From NCBI GenBank assembly GCA_947495795.1, contig CANMAI010000009.1, positions 209,944 through 273,943 on the forward strand: 64,000 bases of DNA. Reading direction: 5' to 3'. The position numbers were made by a program, and so were the translations under genes. Below the pieces are notes generated by a model. The model was not told the DNA's origin and did no database searches. It saw only the letters and a list, made by a program, of their open reading frames with translations. Positions 16,331-26,615 of the stretch are shown here, one piece after another. This DNA is from an uncultured Paracoccaceae bacterium. GTDB taxonomy: Bacteria > Pseudomonadota > Alphaproteobacteria > Rhodobacterales > Rhodobacteraceae. The first letter of the stretch is position 1, and the number at the start of each line of letters is the position of its first letter.

Positions 16331-17494
16331 ATGACGGAGATGGTGTTTGGTGTGGTACCGGCGAAGGCTGGTGAGCCACTGTTGCCGCGTTGGTGGCGGA
16401 CTGTGGATACATGGACTTTGCTGGCGATTGTCGGGCTTTTCGCGGTGGGGCTAACCTTGGGGCTTGCCGCATCGCCACCTTTGGCGACGCGCAACGGGCT
16501 GGACCCTTTTCACTACGTTTCGCGGCAGGCGTTTTTCGGGATGCTGGCGCTGACGGCGATGATCTTCACCTCCATGCTGCCGCCCAAGCTGTTGCGGCGG
16601 CTTGCCGTGGTCGGGTTTGTGGGGGCGTTCATCGCGTTGGCGCTTTTGCCCGTTTTCGGTACTGATTTCGGCAAGGGTGCCACGCGCTGGTACTCGCTGG
16701 GCTTTGCGGCGGTGCAGCCGTCGGAATTTCTGAAGCCCACATTCGTTATTCTGACGGCCTGGCTGATGGCCGCAAACTATGAAGCTGGCGGGCCGCCGGG
16801 CAAGGCCATCTCTTTCGGGATTGCTGTGGTGCTGGTCGTGATGCTGATCCTGCAGCCGGACTTCGGGCAGGCGAGTCTGATACTGGGCGCATGGGGTTTG
16901 ATGTACTTTGTGGCCGGCGCCTCGATGGTGCTTTTGCTTGTACTGGCAGGTTTGGTAATGGTGGGCGGTGTGCTGGCCTATCAGACATCGGACCATGTGG
17001 CGCGGCGGATTGATGGATTCCTGTCCCCCGATCTCGACCCGCGCACGCAGCTTGGCTTTGCCACGAACGCCATTCAGGAGGGCGGCATTCTGGGTGTGGG
17101 TGTGGGCGAGGGGACCGTGAAGTGGTCTCTTCCGGATGCGCATACGGATTTCATCATTGCAGTGGCAGCCGAGGAATTCGGCCTTGTGATGTGCCTTGTG
17201 ATCATTCTGTTGTTCGGCACGGTCGTCATCCGCTCCATGGTGCGGCTGGTGCGGGAGCGGGATCCTTTCGTGCGGCTGGCCGGTACGGGACTGGCTGCGA
17301 TGTTCGGACTTCAGGCGCTGATCAATATGGGTGTGGCGGTGCGGCTGTTGCCCGCAAAAGGGATGACGCTGCCGTTTGTGAGCTATGGTGGTTCTTCACT
17401 TCTGGCGGCGGGCATTGCGCTGGGGATGTTGCTTGCGCTGACGCGCGAACGGCCGCAGGACACGCTTTCTGAGATCATAGGCCGCGGGCGGTGA
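16331..17494 (+). CDS. ftsW: Septal peptidoglycan glycosyltransferase FtsW
   Basis: FtsW is the SEDS-family polymerase that makes septal glycan strands from lipid II together with FtsI. The 387-residue protein has about ten membrane segments. Family signatures include [20 protein letters not shown] near residues 112-133, [12 protein letters not shown] near 175-186, [16 protein letters not shown] (about 265-280) with the catalytic-loop Asp, and [13 protein letters not shown] near the end. ATG at 16331 is used. It overlaps the murG start by 4 bases, restoring the usual ftsW-murG order after the accessory insertion. Confidence 0.96.
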   Translation: MTEMVFGVVPAKAGEPLLPRWWRTVDTWTLLAIVGLFAVGLTLGLAASPPLATRNGLDPFHYVSRQAFFGMLALTAMIFTSMLPPKLLRRLAVVGFVGAFIALALLPVFGTDFGKGATRWYSLGFAAVQPSEFLKPTFVILTAWLMAANYEAGGPPGKAISFGIAVVLVVMLILQPDFGQASLILGAWGLMYFVAGASMVLLLVLAGLVMVGGVLAYQTSDHVARRIDGFLSPDLDPRTQLGFATNAIQEGGILGVGVGEGTVKWSLPDAHTDFIIAVAAEEFGLVMCLVIILLFGTVVIRSMVRLVRERDPFVRLAGTGLAAMFGLQALINMGVAVRLLPAKGMTLPFVSYGGSSLLAAGIALGMLLALTRERPQDTLSEIIGRGR

Positions 17495-18612
17495 GTGAGC
17501 CCTTGCTGATCATCGCCGCCGGGGGCACCGGTGGACATATGTTTCCCGCACAGGCGCTGGCAGAGGAAATGCTGGCGCGCGGCTGGCGGGTGAAGCTTTC
17601 CACCGATGCGCGGGGCGCGCGTTATGCAGGTGGTTTTCCGGCAGAGGTGGAGCGGGTCGTGTTGCCTTCGGGCAGCTTCTCTCAGGGCAATGTTTTGCAG
17701 CGGGCACTTGTGCCGTTCAAGATCTTGGTCGGAATTTTCGGGGGGCTCTGGTCGATGTTTCGGGACAGGCCTGCCGTGGTGGCGGGCTTTGGCGGATACC
17801 CGGCCTTGCCGGGATTGATCGCGGCAACGGTGTTTTGCATCCCGCGCCTGATCCATGAGCAGAACGGCGTGCTCGGCCGAGTGAACCGGTTTTTCGTGAA
17901 GCGGGTGGAGGCTGTGGCCTGCGGGACATGGCCGACGGCCCTGCCGGAGGGTGTCGAGGCCTTCCATGTGGGCAATCCGGTGCGGGGTGCCGTGAAGGCG
18001 CGGGCCGGTGCGCCCTATATCACGCCCGGCGACTGGCCGATGGATCTGCTGGTGTTTGGTGGCAGTCAGGGCGCGCATGTGATGATGAAGGTGCCCGAGG
18101 CGCTTGCCTATCTGCCTGAGGAGCTGCTTTCGTTTCTGACCGTTTCGCATCAGGCGCGGGAGGAGGATGCCGCGCAGGTGCGGGCCGCCTATGACAGTCT
18201 TGGCGTGCGGGCGGATATCCGCCCGTTCTTCGATGATATTCCGGACCGGATGGCGCGGGCGCAGTTGGTGATCTGCCGCGCCGGGGCGTCGTCCATCGCG
18301 GATCTGACGGTGATCGGCCGCCCCTCGGTCCTGATCCCGTACCCTCATGCCACGGGGGACCACCAGACGGCGAACGCCGCCGGGCTGGTTGCCGCCGGGG
18401 GAGCCTTTGCGATACCCGAAAGCCAATTGACTCCGGAGGTGCTGAGCGGGCATATCGCGGCAATTATTGGCGAACCTGAAGGGGCGAATGCGGCGGCTGC
18501 CGCGAGCCTTTCGTTTGGAAAACCGGATGCGGCGGAGATGCTGGCGGATCTGGTTGGCAAGATAGCCTTTGAGGAAAAGAACCATGAACGATCAGACACA
18601 CCTGCCGCATGA
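17491..18612 (+). CDS. murG: UDP-GlcNAc:lipid I transferase MurG
   Basis: MurG converts lipid I to lipid II on the cytoplasmic face of the membrane by adding GlcNAc (family GT28). The 373-residue product shows the N-terminal glycine-rich loop [19 protein letters not shown] (residues about 7-25), [25 protein letters not shown], the nucleotide-sugar site block [11 protein letters not shown] and the C-terminal [19 protein letters not shown] with [17 protein letters not shown] at 17491 overlaps the ftsW stop. The end overlaps murC by 29 bases. Confidence 0.96.
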   Translation: MSEPLLIIAAGGTGGHMFPAQALAEEMLARGWRVKLSTDARGARYAGGFPAEVERVVLPSGSFSQGNVLQRALVPFKILVGIFGGLWSMFRDRPAVVAGFGGYPALPGLIAATVFCIPRLIHEQNGVLGRVNRFFVKRVEAVACGTWPTALPEGVEAFHVGNPVRGAVKARAGAPYITPGDWPMDLLVFGGSQGAHVMMKVPEALAYLPEELLSFLTVSHQAREEDAAQVRAAYDSLGVRADIRPFFDDIPDRMARAQLVICRAGASSIADLTVIGRPSVLIPYPHATGDHQTANAAGLVAAGGAFAIPESQLTPEVLSGHIAAIIGEPEGANAAAAASLSFGKPDAAEMLADLVGKIAFEEKNHERSDTPAA

Positions 18613-19993
18613 TATAGGGCCGATCCACTTTGTGGGGATCGGCGGGATCGGTATGTCTGGCATTGCCGAGGTATTGATGAACCACGGGTTCACGGTGCAG
18701 GGATCGGACCTGAAGGAAAGCCCGATCACGCGGCGGCTGGCGGAGCAGGGCGCGAAGATCTTCATCGGGCAGAAGGCGGCGAACCTGAAGGGGGCCGCGG
18801 TTGTGGTGATCTCTTCCGCGATCAAGGACGGCAATCCGGAACTGGATTGCGCAAGGTCCCTGAAACTGCCGGTGGTGCGGCGGGCGGAGATGCTGGCCGA
18901 ACTGATGCGGCTGAAGAACAATGTGGCCGTGGCCGGAACGCATGGGAAGACAACCACGACCTCTATGGTTGCGGCCCTGCTGGATGGGGGCGGGATCGAC
19001 CCCACGGTGATCAATGGCGGGATCATCCACGCCTATGGCTCCAACGCGCGGATGGGGGCTAGTGACTGGATGGTGGTGGAAGCCGATGAGAGTGACGGCA
19101 CATTCAACCGGCTGCCCGCGACAATTGCGATTGTCACGAATATCGACCCCGAGCACATGGATCATTACGGCGATTTCGACACGTTGCGGGATGCATTCCA
19201 CACATTCGTTTCCAACATCCCGTTTTATGGGGTTGCGGTGTGCTGCCTTGACCATCCGGAAGTGCAGACACTGGTGGGGCGGATCAGTGACCGCAAGGTT
19301 GTGACATACGGGTTCAACCCGCAGGCCGATGTGCGGGTGGTGGATCTGCGCTATGAAAACGGCGTCGCGTGTTTTGATGTGGTGCTGAGCGCGGAGGGTG
19401 ATGTGATCGAAGGGCTGCAACTGCCGATGCCGGGGGATCACAACATCTCCAACGCGCTTTCGGCTGTGGCTGTGGCGCGGCATCTGGGAATTTCGCACGA
19501 CAATATCCGCGAGGCGATGGCCGGGTTCCGCGGTGTGAACCGCCGCTTCACCCGTGTGGGCGAGGTCGACGGTGTGACCATCATCGACGATTACGGGCAC
19601 CATCCCGTGGAGATTGCAGCCGTGCTGAAAGCGGCACGCCAGGCGACCGAAGGCCGGATTATCGCGGTACATCAGCCGCACCGCTACACGCGGCTGGATG
19701 ATCTGTTCGAAGAGTTTTGCACCTGTTTCAATGATGCCGATGTCGTGGCGATTGCCGATGTCTACGCGGCTGGCGAAGCGCCGATCGAGGGCCGGGATCG
19801 CGACGGGCTTGTGGCCGGGCTTTCGGCGCATGGACACCGGCGGGCGCTGGCGCTGGAGAATGCGGCGGACCTGCCCGCGCTGGTGAAGGCAGAGGCGGGA
19901 CCGGGTGACATGGTCGTGTGCCTTGGTGCCGGAACGATTACAGCTTGGGCAAACGCCTTGCCGGAGGCCTTGAGGGCGAAAAAGGTAGGCTGA
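18584..19993 (+). CDS. murC: UDP-MurNAc:L-alanine ligase MurC
   Basis: MurC adds L-alanine to UDP-MurNAc, the first stem residue. The 469-residue product has the N-terminal Rossmann motif [14 protein letters not shown], the ATP loop [11 protein letters not shown] (about residue 121-131), [28 protein letters not shown] and [10 protein letters not shown] with PHRYTRL in the C-terminal domain. ATG at 18584 (MNDQTHLP) was chosen over an in-frame codon 5 residues earlier. GAGGAAAAG lies just upstream, and the gene begins inside the 3' end of murG. Its TGA overlaps the ATG of the first DUF2484 gene (TGATG). Confidence 0.96.
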   Translation: MNDQTHLPHDIGPIHFVGIGGIGMSGIAEVLMNHGFTVQGSDLKESPITRRLAEQGAKIFIGQKAANLKGAAVVVISSAIKDGNPELDCARSLKLPVVRRAEMLAELMRLKNNVAVAGTHGKTTTTSMVAALLDGGGIDPTVINGGIIHAYGSNARMGASDWMVVEADESDGTFNRLPATIAIVTNIDPEHMDHYGDFDTLRDAFHTFVSNIPFYGVAVCCLDHPEVQTLVGRISDRKVVTYGFNPQADVRVVDLRYENGVACFDVVLSAEGDVIEGLQLPMPGDHNISNALSAVAVARHLGISHDNIREAMAGFRGVNRRFTRVGEVDGVTIIDDYGHHPVEIAAVLKAARQATEGRIIAVHQPHRYTRLDDLFEEFCTCFNDADVVAIADVYAAGEAPIEGRDRDGLVAGLSAHGHRRALALENAADLPALVKAEAGPGDMVVCLGAGTITAWANALPEALRAKKVG

Positions 19994-20241
19994 TGATCAC
20001 GCTGGGGCTTGGCTTTGTGTGGATCATTCTGGTGAGCATCGTGGCGATGATGCCCTATCCGCAGCACAGGCCCTATGCGCTTTCCATGCTGATCCTCTTT
20101 CCGTTTCTGATGGCGGCCATCTGGATTGAGTGGGGATGGATCTTCGCGATGTTGCTCTTTCTTGGCGGGCTTTCAATTTACCGCTACCCGGCGATTTTTC
20201 TGGTAAATTGGACCGGGCGGAAACTTGGATTTCGGAACTGA
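19993..20241 (+). CDS. DUF2484 small membrane protein, copy 1
   Basis: An 82-residue protein with three predicted membrane helices and a basic C-terminus (NWTGRKLGFRN). It matches DUF2484, a short membrane family that sits between murC and murB in Rhodobacterales dcw clusters; function unknown. The start codon overlaps the murC stop (TGATG) and the stop overlaps the start of a second DUF2484 gene in the same way. The pair shares the ending GGLSI(Y/L)R(Y/W)P....(V/I).W..RKLG. Here the family is present as a tandem duplicate, where one copy is more usual. Confidence 0.75.
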   Translation: MITLGLGFVWIILVSIVAMMPYPQHRPYALSMLILFPFLMAAIWIEWGWIFAMLLFLGGLSIYRYPAIFLVNWTGRKLGFRN

Positions 20242-20501
20242 TGCTGTCTTTGATGCTTGTCTGCTGCTGGCTGATCCTTGCGAATGTGATCGCGATGTTT
20301 CCGTCCAGACACAGCCATTGGCCAGCGGCATATGCTCTGATGATAATCGGTGCGCCGCTTCTGGTGTTCGTGACGTATGAGCATGGGGTTTTGGCCGGGT
20401 TTGCCGCCCTGATTGGCGGGCTTTCGATCCTGCGCTGGCCTGTGCGGTATCTTATACGCTGGGTGCGGCGGAAGCTGGGGAATGAGGAGGCGGGATTGTG
20501 A
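20241..20501 (+). CDS. DUF2484 small membrane protein, copy 2
   Basis: An 86-residue protein with three predicted helices, paralogous to the gene just before it. It fits the DUF2484 pattern somewhat better: [33 protein letters not shown], and [23 protein letters not shown] at 20241 shares its A with the previous stop codon. The last codons overlap the GTG of murB by 4 bases, and the GAGGAGG within this gene's 3' end serves as the murB ribosome-binding site. A division or precursor-supply role is inferred from position only. Confidence 0.78.
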   Translation: MLSLMLVCCWLILANVIAMFPSRHSHWPAAYALMIIGAPLLVFVTYEHGVLAGFAALIGGLSILRWPVRYLIRWVRRKLGNEEAGL

Positions 20502-21436
20502 GCCTTATGGAGCGCCTGCCGGAGGTGCGGGGACGGCTGACGCCCGAGCGTGGGCTGGCGGATCTGAGCTGGCTGCGCGTTGGTGGAGCCGCGGAAGTGC
20601 TGTTTCAACCTCAGGATCAGGATGACTTGGCTGCATTTTTGCGGGAATGCCCTGCGGATGTGCCCGTTTTCCCCATCGGCGTCTGCTCTAACCTGATTAT
20701 TCGGGAGGGTGGTATTCGCGGTGTCGTGATACGGCTGGGCCGGGCCTTTGCCGGTATTTCGGTGGAGGGCAACCGCGTACGGGCGGGTGCTGCAGCGCTG
20801 GACCGGCGGGTGGCGACTACGGCGGCGGAAGCCGGGGTTGACCTTTCCTTCCTGCGTACCATTCCGGGCACAATCGGTGGGGCGGTGACGATGAATGCGG
20901 GGTGCTACGGCTCCTACACCTCGGATGTGTTTCGTGAGGCGACGGCCATGACCCGACATGGCGAGACCGTGAAACTGACGGGCGGCGAGATGGGATTTGC
21001 CTATCGTTCCAGCCAGATGCCTGAGGGGTTGATCCTGCTGGAGGCGGTGCTGGAAGGGCCGCACCGAGAGCCTGCCGAGATTGAGGCGCGGATGACCGAG
21101 ATAGTGCAAAAACGCGCGGCGAGCCAGCCGGTGGATGACCGGTCCTGCGGCTCCACCTTTCGCAACCCGGCCGGTTTCTCTTCCACCGGGGAGGCGACTG
21201 ATGTGCATGACATGAAGGCGTGGAAACTGATCGAGGATGCGGGCTTGCGCGGGTTTTCGCTTGGGGGCGCGCAGATGAGCCCGAAGCATGCTAACTTTTT
21301 GGTCAATAACGGTGATGCTTCTGCCACAGAGCTTGAAGAGTTGGGCGAGATGGTTCGGAAAAGGGTTTTTGAACACAGCGGCGTAAGACTAGAGTGGGAG
21401 ATAATGCGCGTCGGTGAGTGGAAGGCCACAAGCTGA
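20498..21436 (+). CDS. murB: UDP-N-acetylenolpyruvoylglucosamine reductase MurB
   Basis: MurB is the FAD and NADPH enzyme that reduces UDP-GlcNAc-enolpyruvate to UDP-MurNAc. The 312-residue product has the FAD-binding [20 protein letters not shown] (about residues 62-81), [19 protein letters not shown], and the late blocks [10 protein letters not shown] (with the catalytic Ser region) and [18 protein letters not shown]. It is the short type II-like form lacking the extra loop of the E. coli enzyme. GTG at 20498 has GAGGAGG about 8 bases upstream. About 50 bp separate it from ddl. Confidence 0.96.
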   Translation: MSLMERLPEVRGRLTPERGLADLSWLRVGGAAEVLFQPQDQDDLAAFLRECPADVPVFPIGVCSNLIIREGGIRGVVIRLGRAFAGISVEGNRVRAGAAALDRRVATTAAEAGVDLSFLRTIPGTIGGAVTMNAGCYGSYTSDVFREATAMTRHGETVKLTGGEMGFAYRSSQMPEGLILLEAVLEGPHREPAEIEARMTEIVQKRAASQPVDDRSCGSTFRNPAGFSSTGEATDVHDMKAWKLIEDAGLRGFSLGGAQMSPKHANFLVNNGDASATELEELGEMVRKRVFEHSGVRLEWEIMRVGEWKATS

Positions 21437-21486
21437 CGCAAGAGAATACCGCCCGATAGAGCCGATAATGGCCACTGGGCGGGAAT

Positions 21487-22413
21487 ATGAGGCGGGTTAT
21501 GTCGAGCAGGGCAAACTCCCGCATTGCAGTGCTCATGGGCGGCCCTTCGGCCGAGCGTGAGGTTTCGCTCGTTTCCGGGCGGGAATGTGCTGCGGCGTTG
21601 CGGGGCGAAGGATTTGATGTTGTCGAGATCGACGCAGGCCCAGACCTGTGCGACCGGCTGCGCGCTGCCGCCACCGATGTTGTGTTTAACGCTTTGCATG
21701 GCCGCTGGGGCGAGGATGGTTGCGTGCAGGGGCTGCTGGAATGGCTGAAAATGCCCTACACGCATTCCGGCGTTCTGGCATCTGCGCTGGCGATGGACAA
21801 AGAGCGGACCAAAGAGGTGTACACCCGCGCCGGATTGCCGGTGATGGAGAGCTTTCTGGCCGATAAGACGGCAGTAGAGACCGCCCATCTGATGCCGCCG
21901 CCCTATGTTGTGAAGCCCTATAATGAAGGGTCTTCCGTCGGAGTTTACCTTGTGCATGAGGCTGCCAATGGGCCGCCCGCACTGGATGAAACGATGCCGG
22001 AAACGGTGATGGTGGAGGCGTATGCGCCGGGGCGCGAGATGAGCACCGCCGTCATGGGAGATCGCGCTTTGGGCGTGACGGATATTATCACCGACGGATG
22101 GTACGACTATCACGCGAAGTATCGGGAAGGTGGCAGCCGCCATGTGGTGCCTGCTGATGTTCCTGAAGTGATTTCAGCGGCCTGTATGGATTACGCGCTG
22201 CGGGCGCATCAGGCGCTGGGCTGCCGGGGTGTAAGCCGGACGGACTTTCGCTGGGATGAGGCGAAGGGGCTTGAGGGCCTTATTTTGCTGGAGACCAACA
22301 CGCAGCCGGGGATGACGCCCACTTCACTGGCCCCCGAGCAGGCGAGTGTGCTCGGAATTTCGTTCGGAGCGTTTGTGCGCTGGATGGTGGAGGATGCCTC
22401 ATGCTCCCGGTAA
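21487..22413 (+). CDS. ddl: D-alanine--D-alanine ligase
   Basis: Ddl makes the D-Ala-D-Ala dipeptide that MurF adds. The 308-residue ATP-grasp enzyme has AVLMGGPSAEREVSLVSG at the N-terminus, HGRWGEDGCVQGLLE, the substrate loop KPYNEGSSVGVYLV and the C-terminal metal site LLETNTQPGMTPTSL. In many homologues the last motif reads EVNTLPGMT, so TNTQ is a local variant that keeps the Asn. ATG at 21487 and ATG at 21499 (MSSRANSRIA) are both possible starts; neither has a well-spaced ribosome-binding site. The end overlaps ftsQ by 13 bases. Confidence 0.95.
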   Translation: MRRVMSSRANSRIAVLMGGPSAEREVSLVSGRECAAALRGEGFDVVEIDAGPDLCDRLRAAATDVVFNALHGRWGEDGCVQGLLEWLKMPYTHSGVLASALAMDKERTKEVYTRAGLPVMESFLADKTAVETAHLMPPPYVVKPYNEGSSVGVYLVHEAANGPPALDETMPETVMVEAYAPGREMSTAVMGDRALGVTDIITDGWYDYHAKYREGGSRHVVPADVPEVISAACMDYALRAHQALGCRGVSRTDFRWDEAKGLEGLILLETNTQPGMTPTSLAPEQASVLGISFGAFVRWMVEDASCSR

Positions 22414-23270
22414 GGCGCCCCGATCCGGCACCCACACGGCTGAAATACCGGCTGGAACGGTTGTGGCTGACGCCCTCGTTCCGGCGTTTCATTCGCACTG
22501 GCCTCCCCCTGATGCTGGTCACGACGGCAGCGCTTGGACTGGCGACGGATGTAGATGTGCGGCATTGGGTTGTGGCCAAATCGGGGGAGGTTCGTGCTGC
22601 CGTTGCGGCGCGGCCGGAGCTTACGATTTCACGGATCGAGATACGGGGCGCAAGCTCTGATCTTGCGGCGCGGGTGGCCGCTGTTCTGGCGATGGAATTG
22701 CCGGTGAGCGCGCTGGATCTCGACCTGCATGATCTGCGCGATCAGGTGGTGGCTTTGGAGCCGGTGCTGACAGCGCGGGTGCGTGTGGCGGAGGCAAATA
22801 CTCTGGCGGTACAGGTGGTGGAGCGGGTGCCGGTGGCGATCTGGCGGATGCCGGATGGCCTTTCGCTTGTGGATGGTACGGGCGCGCGGGTGGATACAAT
22901 CGCGGCCCGGGCGGACCGGGCGGATTTGCCTGTGATGGCAGGCTCCGGCGCTGAAGATGCAGTGGAGGAGGGCCTTGCCATCCTGCGGATTGCCAAGCCT
23001 TTGGCGCAGCGTGTGCGGGGCCTTGTGCGGATTGGCGAGCGGCGGTGGGATCTGGTGCTGGACCGGGATCAGGTGATCCAGCTTCCGGAAGATCGGCCGG
23101 CGGCGGCGCTGATGCGTGTGCTTGGGCTGGATGATGCCAAGCAACTGCTGGAGCGGGATCTTGTGGTGGTGGATTTGCGGGATGGGGCGCGGCCTGTTGT
23201 GCGGCTGAGTGCGCCCGCGCTTGATGAGTTCAACGCGCAGAAAAGCGCGAGTGACGAGGAAGAGACATGA
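22401..23270 (+). CDS. ftsQ: Cell division protein FtsQ
   Basis: FtsQ is a bitopic divisome protein that links early and late division proteins in the periplasm. The 289-residue product has a basic cytoplasmic tail, one membrane helix near residues 33-50 (TGLPLMLVTTAALGLA), a POTRA domain beginning at LTISRIEIRGAS (about 72), and the FtsQ beta domain with VVERVPVAIWRMPDGLSLVDG. The C-terminal tail is acidic (SASDEEET). It begins inside ddl and its stop overlaps the ftsA ATG. Confidence 0.94.
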   Translation: MLPVRRPDPAPTRLKYRLERLWLTPSFRRFIRTGLPLMLVTTAALGLATDVDVRHWVVAKSGEVRAAVAARPELTISRIEIRGASSDLAARVAAVLAMELPVSALDLDLHDLRDQVVALEPVLTARVRVAEANTLAVQVVERVPVAIWRMPDGLSLVDGTGARVDTIAARADRADLPVMAGSGAEDAVEEGLAILRIAKPLAQRVRGLVRIGERRWDLVLDRDQVIQLPEDRPAAALMRVLGLDDAKQLLERDLVVVDLRDGARPVVRLSAPALDEFNAQKSASDEEET

Positions 23271-24589
23271 GTACCCTGTTTGAAAGCCAGCGCGCGATGC
23301 GCCAGCGCCGCGAGGCCGCCCTGCGGCGCGGATTGGTGGCGATACTGGATATCGGCACCACGAAGATTGCCTGCCTTGTGTTGCAGTTTGCGCCGGAGCA
23401 GGCGGATGCGCCGAAACGGGGGCTGACGCATGGGGCGTTCCGGGTGATCGGGGCGGCGACCACGCGCTCTCGCGGTGTGCGCTACGGTGAGATTACCGCG
23501 ATGGACGAGACGGAGCGGGCCATCCGCACCGCCGTGCAGGCCGCGCAGAAGATGGCAGGGATGCGGGTGGATCATGTGATCGCCTGCATTTCTGGCGGTG
23601 CGCCGCGCTCTTACGGATTGATCGGCGAGGTCCAGGTGGAAAACGGCGAGGTGGCAGAGGCCGATATCGGCCATTGCCTCGCCTCTTGCGATGTGCCGGA
23701 ATATGGCGATGACCGGGAGGCGCTGCATGCGTTGCCGGTGAGCTTTACGCTGGACCACCGCACGGGCCTGTCGGACCCGAGGGGGCAGATCGGCGGCAAA
23801 CTGGCGGTGGATATGCATCTGCTGACCGTGGACGGCATTCCGGTGCAGAACCTGCTGCATTGTATTCGCCGGTGTGATCTGGAACTCGCCGGATTGGCCG
23901 TTTCCTCCTACGCTTCCGCACTTTCGGCCTTGGTAGAGGATGAGCAGGAGCTTGGAGCGGCCTGCGTGGATATTGGCGGCGGCACGGCGGGTGTTTCGAT
24001 CTTTGCCAAGCGCCAGATGATCTATGCGGATGCGGTGCCGATGGGCGGGCAGCACGTGACATCGGATATCTCTCAGGGTCTGCATATTCCCATGGCCACC
24101 GCCGAGCGGATCAAGACGCTGCATGGTGGGGTGATGGCGACTGGGCTGGATGACCGGGACCTGATCGAGATCCCCTCGGCCTATGACGAATTCGAGAGTG
24201 ATCGCCGCCAGATTACGCGGGCCGAGCTGATCGGTGTGATGCGGCCTCGGATGGAGGAAATTCTGGAGGAGGTGCGGGCGCGGCTCGATGCCTCGGGGTT
24301 CGAATATTTGGCCGGGCAGCGTGTGGTGCTGACGGGCGGCTCTGCGCAGATACCGGGGCTGGAACAGCTGGCACAGCGGATGCTGGGGCGGCAGGTGCGG
24401 ATCGGAAAACCGCTGCGCGTGCAGGGATTGCCGCAGGCGGCGACGGGCACAGGCTTTGCCGCAGCGGTGGGGCTGGCGCTGCTGGCAAGCCATCCGCAGG
24501 ACGAATGCTGGGATTTCGAGATGCCCGCCGACAGGCTGGGCCACCGCCGCGTGAGCCGTGCTTTGCGCTGGTTCCGCCAGAATTGGTGA
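23267..24589 (+). CDS. ftsA: Cell division protein FtsA
   Basis: FtsA is the actin-like ATPase that tethers FtsZ filaments to the inner membrane. The 440-residue product has the phosphate-1 loop AILDIGTTKIACLVL (about residues 24-38), SGGAPRSYGLIGEV of the 1C domain, VDIGGGTAGVSIFAKRQ (phosphate 2) and LTGGSAQIPGLEQLAQRML (adenosine motif). The last residues (VSRALRWFRQNW) form a basic amphipathic helix, the usual membrane-targeting sequence. The start overlaps the ftsQ stop; a 200-bp gap follows before ftsZ. Confidence 0.96.
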   Translation: MSTLFESQRAMRQRREAALRRGLVAILDIGTTKIACLVLQFAPEQADAPKRGLTHGAFRVIGAATTRSRGVRYGEITAMDETERAIRTAVQAAQKMAGMRVDHVIACISGGAPRSYGLIGEVQVENGEVAEADIGHCLASCDVPEYGDDREALHALPVSFTLDHRTGLSDPRGQIGGKLAVDMHLLTVDGIPVQNLLHCIRRCDLELAGLAVSSYASALSALVEDEQELGAACVDIGGGTAGVSIFAKRQMIYADAVPMGGQHVTSDISQGLHIPMATAERIKTLHGGVMATGLDDRDLIEIPSAYDEFESDRRQITRAELIGVMRPRMEEILEEVRARLDASGFEYLAGQRVVLTGGSAQIPGLEQLAQRMLGRQVRIGKPLRVQGLPQAATGTGFAAAVGLALLASHPQDECWDFEMPADRLGHRRVSRALRWFRQNW

Positions 24590-24604
24590 GTTGACCGCAG
24601 ACCT

Positions 24605-24638
24605 GATTCGTGCGCCTAGCGCGATAAGGGCACGAATC
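24605..24638 (+). repeat. Inverted repeat in the ftsA-ftsZ gap
   Basis: GATTCGTGC (24605-24613) and GCACGAATC (24630-24638) are perfect inverted copies; two further C-G pairs can extend the stem past a one-base bulge. It lies 16 bases after the ftsA stop and may slow or end transcription from upstream, or be an operator for ftsZ. The remaining 150 bases before ftsZ are AT-richer and should hold an ftsZ promoter, but no element could be assigned with confidence. Confidence 0.4.
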
Positions 24639-24789
24639 CGCCTATTTTGTGGCAGCTCACAATATATAGCGGTTCATGTGTATTAAATTAGTGACGGTTG
24701 GCTATTCATTCGGTACACTCCGAATCGGCAGAAAAGCGAAAGCTGCGACAAAAGCAGCACAATAAAAAACTGATACAGGCGGACCAGAC

Positions 24790-26319
24790 ATGGCTTTGAA
24801 CTTGAGCATGCCCGAGCAGCATGATTTGCGCCCCCGCATCACCGTGTTTGGTGTGGGTGGGGCTGGCGGAAACGCCGTTAACAACATGATCGAGAAAAAC
24901 CTGGAGGGTGCGGAGTTCGTGGTTGCGAACACGGACGCCCAGGCGCTGGCACAGAGCCAGGCCACGGCCAAGCTTCAGCTTGGCACGCAGGTGACCGAGG
25001 GGCTGGGCGCCGGTGCGCGTCCGGAGATCGGCGCGGCGGCGGCCGAGGAGAGTATCGAGGCAATCGTGGACCAGTTGGTGGGCGCGCATATGTGCTTTAT
25101 CACCGCTGGTATGGGGGGCGGCACCGGGACAGGTGCGGCACCGATTATTGCGAAGGCTGCGCGCGAAATGGGCGTACTGACGGTTGGTGTGGTGACAAAG
25201 CCGTTCCAGTTCGAGGGTGCCAAGCGGATGCGGCAGGCTGAATCTGGTGTGGAGGAATTGCAGCGAGTCGTGGACACGCTGATCATCATTCCCAACCAGA
25301 ACCTCTTCCGGCTGGCCAATGAGAAAACGACCTTTACCGAAGCCTTCTCCCTTGCTGATGATGTACTTTATCAGGGCGTCAAGGGCGTGACGGATCTGAT
25401 GGTGCGGCCCGGGATCATCAACCTTGATTTCGCGGATGTGCGTTCCGTGATGGATGAGATGGGCAAGGCGATGATGGGCACGGGCGAGGCGGATGGCGAA
25501 GATCGTGCCATTCAGGCTGCCGAGAAGGCGATCGCCAACCCGCTGCTGGATGAGATTTCGTTGAAAGGTGCCAAGGGCGTGCTGATCAACGTGACGGGTG
25601 GAATGGATCTTACGCTCTTTGAGCTTGACGAAGCCGCCAACCGTATCCGCGGTGAGGTGGATCCGGATGCAAACATCATTGTGGGCTCCACGCTGGATCC
25701 GGAGATGGACGGCAAGATGCGGGTATCCGTCGTGGCTACAGGGATCGATGTGCTGGAAGGCGAGAAGGATGTGCCTTCCTCGCACCGCCGTGTGGTGGAG
25801 GCAGCGCCCGCGCGGGTTGCCGCACCTGTGGCCGAGCCCGAGTATGTGGAGCCTGAAGTGCCTGCTGGCCCGGCTTTCGTGGACCAGCATGTGGCATCGA
25901 CGCCCGCCGAGCCCGATTTCTTTGAGGAAGAAGCCGCACCCGAGCCTGAAGTGGCGGCAGCACCTGCGCCCCATCAGCCGGGTGACGAGATCGAGCGGCC
26001 GCGTCGTCCGGGGCAGCCTTCGCCCGAAGCGCTACAACGCTTGCAGGCGGCTGTTGCAAAGGTTCCGGCCGCCGATGCGCCGGTAGCACCTCAGCATACG
26101 GCCCGCCCTCAGGCCGAGGACAGTGGCCGATTTGCGATCAACAGCCTGATCCACCGGATGACGGGCCAGCCGACCCAGCGGGAGGAGCGGGCACCGCAGC
26201 CGCGCGTGGCCAATCCGCCGCTGACAGCGCCAACGCAGCATCACGATCAGGACGTTCCTTCAGCCGATCCGCGCGACCGGAATGAAATACCAGCCTTTCT
26301 ACGGCGGCAGGCGAACTGA
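24790..26319 (+). CDS. ftsZ: Cell division GTPase FtsZ
   Basis: FtsZ is the tubulin-like GTPase that forms the Z-ring. The 509-residue protein is longer than E. coli FtsZ (383) because of an extended, Pro/Ala/Glu-rich linker (about residues 320-495), normal for alphaproteobacteria. The tubulin signature GGGTGTG is at 109-115, the synergy (T7) loop NLDFAD at 211-216, and the conserved C-terminal peptide EIPAFLRRQ is at the extreme end, the docking site for FtsA and other partners. It is preceded by 200 bp of non-coding DNA, so it likely has its own promoter besides read-through from ftsA. A GC-rich hairpin follows at 26357-26380. Confidence 0.97.
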   Translation: MALNLSMPEQHDLRPRITVFGVGGAGGNAVNNMIEKNLEGAEFVVANTDAQALAQSQATAKLQLGTQVTEGLGAGARPEIGAAAAEESIEAIVDQLVGAHMCFITAGMGGGTGTGAAPIIAKAAREMGVLTVGVVTKPFQFEGAKRMRQAESGVEELQRVVDTLIIIPNQNLFRLANEKTTFTEAFSLADDVLYQGVKGVTDLMVRPGIINLDFADVRSVMDEMGKAMMGTGEADGEDRAIQAAEKAIANPLLDEISLKGAKGVLINVTGGMDLTLFELDEAANRIRGEVDPDANIIVGSTLDPEMDGKMRVSVVATGIDVLEGEKDVPSSHRRVVEAAPARVAAPVAEPEYVEPEVPAGPAFVDQHVASTPAEPDFFEEEAAPEPEVAAAPAPHQPGDEIERPRRPGQPSPEALQRLQAAVAKVPAADAPVAPQHTARPQAEDSGRFAINSLIHRMTGQPTQREERAPQPRVANPPLTAPTQHHDQDVPSADPRDRNEIPAFLRRQAN

Positions 26320-26356
26320 GCCGGTGGCTCAAAACAGCATGTTTTGCAATGCTTTA

Positions 26357-26380
26357 GCGGGTGGCCTTGGGGCCGCCCGC
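26357..26380 (+). terminator. GC-rich hairpin after ftsZ
   Basis: GCGGGTGGCC (26357-26366) pairs with GGCCGCCCGC (26371-26380) over 10 bp with one G-U pair and a TTGG loop. Only TTGCGTT follows, so the U-tract is weak. Its position 38 bases after the ftsZ stop fits a terminator that sets the end of the dcw transcript. Confidence 0.55.
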
Positions 26381-26441
26381 TTGCGTTACGGGCTGGTGAC
26401 GGTTTGTGACGACACTGTAGGAAAGGGACACAAAGCTTGAT

Positions 26442-26470
26442 TTGTTCGGGTATGGGCCGCGCACTACATT
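26442..26470 (+). promoter_or_regulatory. Possible lpxC promoter
   Basis: TTGTTC (26442-26447) and TACATT (26465-26470) are spaced by 17 bases in the gap between ftsZ and lpxC, downstream of the ftsZ hairpin. Both elements match the consensus at only four of six positions, so this is a weak call. The transcript would have a leader of about 140 nt. Confidence 0.3.
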
Positions 26471-26615
26471 ACGAATGCGAAGGATCGTGGGGATCCGAGC
26501 ACCAAAAGAGCATCCGTGTCTCTTCAGGTTTGACGCAGAATAGTAAACGAGTGGTTACCTACCTTACGGGATTTGCGCCAAAAGTGATGCGGAAAAGTTA
26601 AAAGAGGCAAACACA

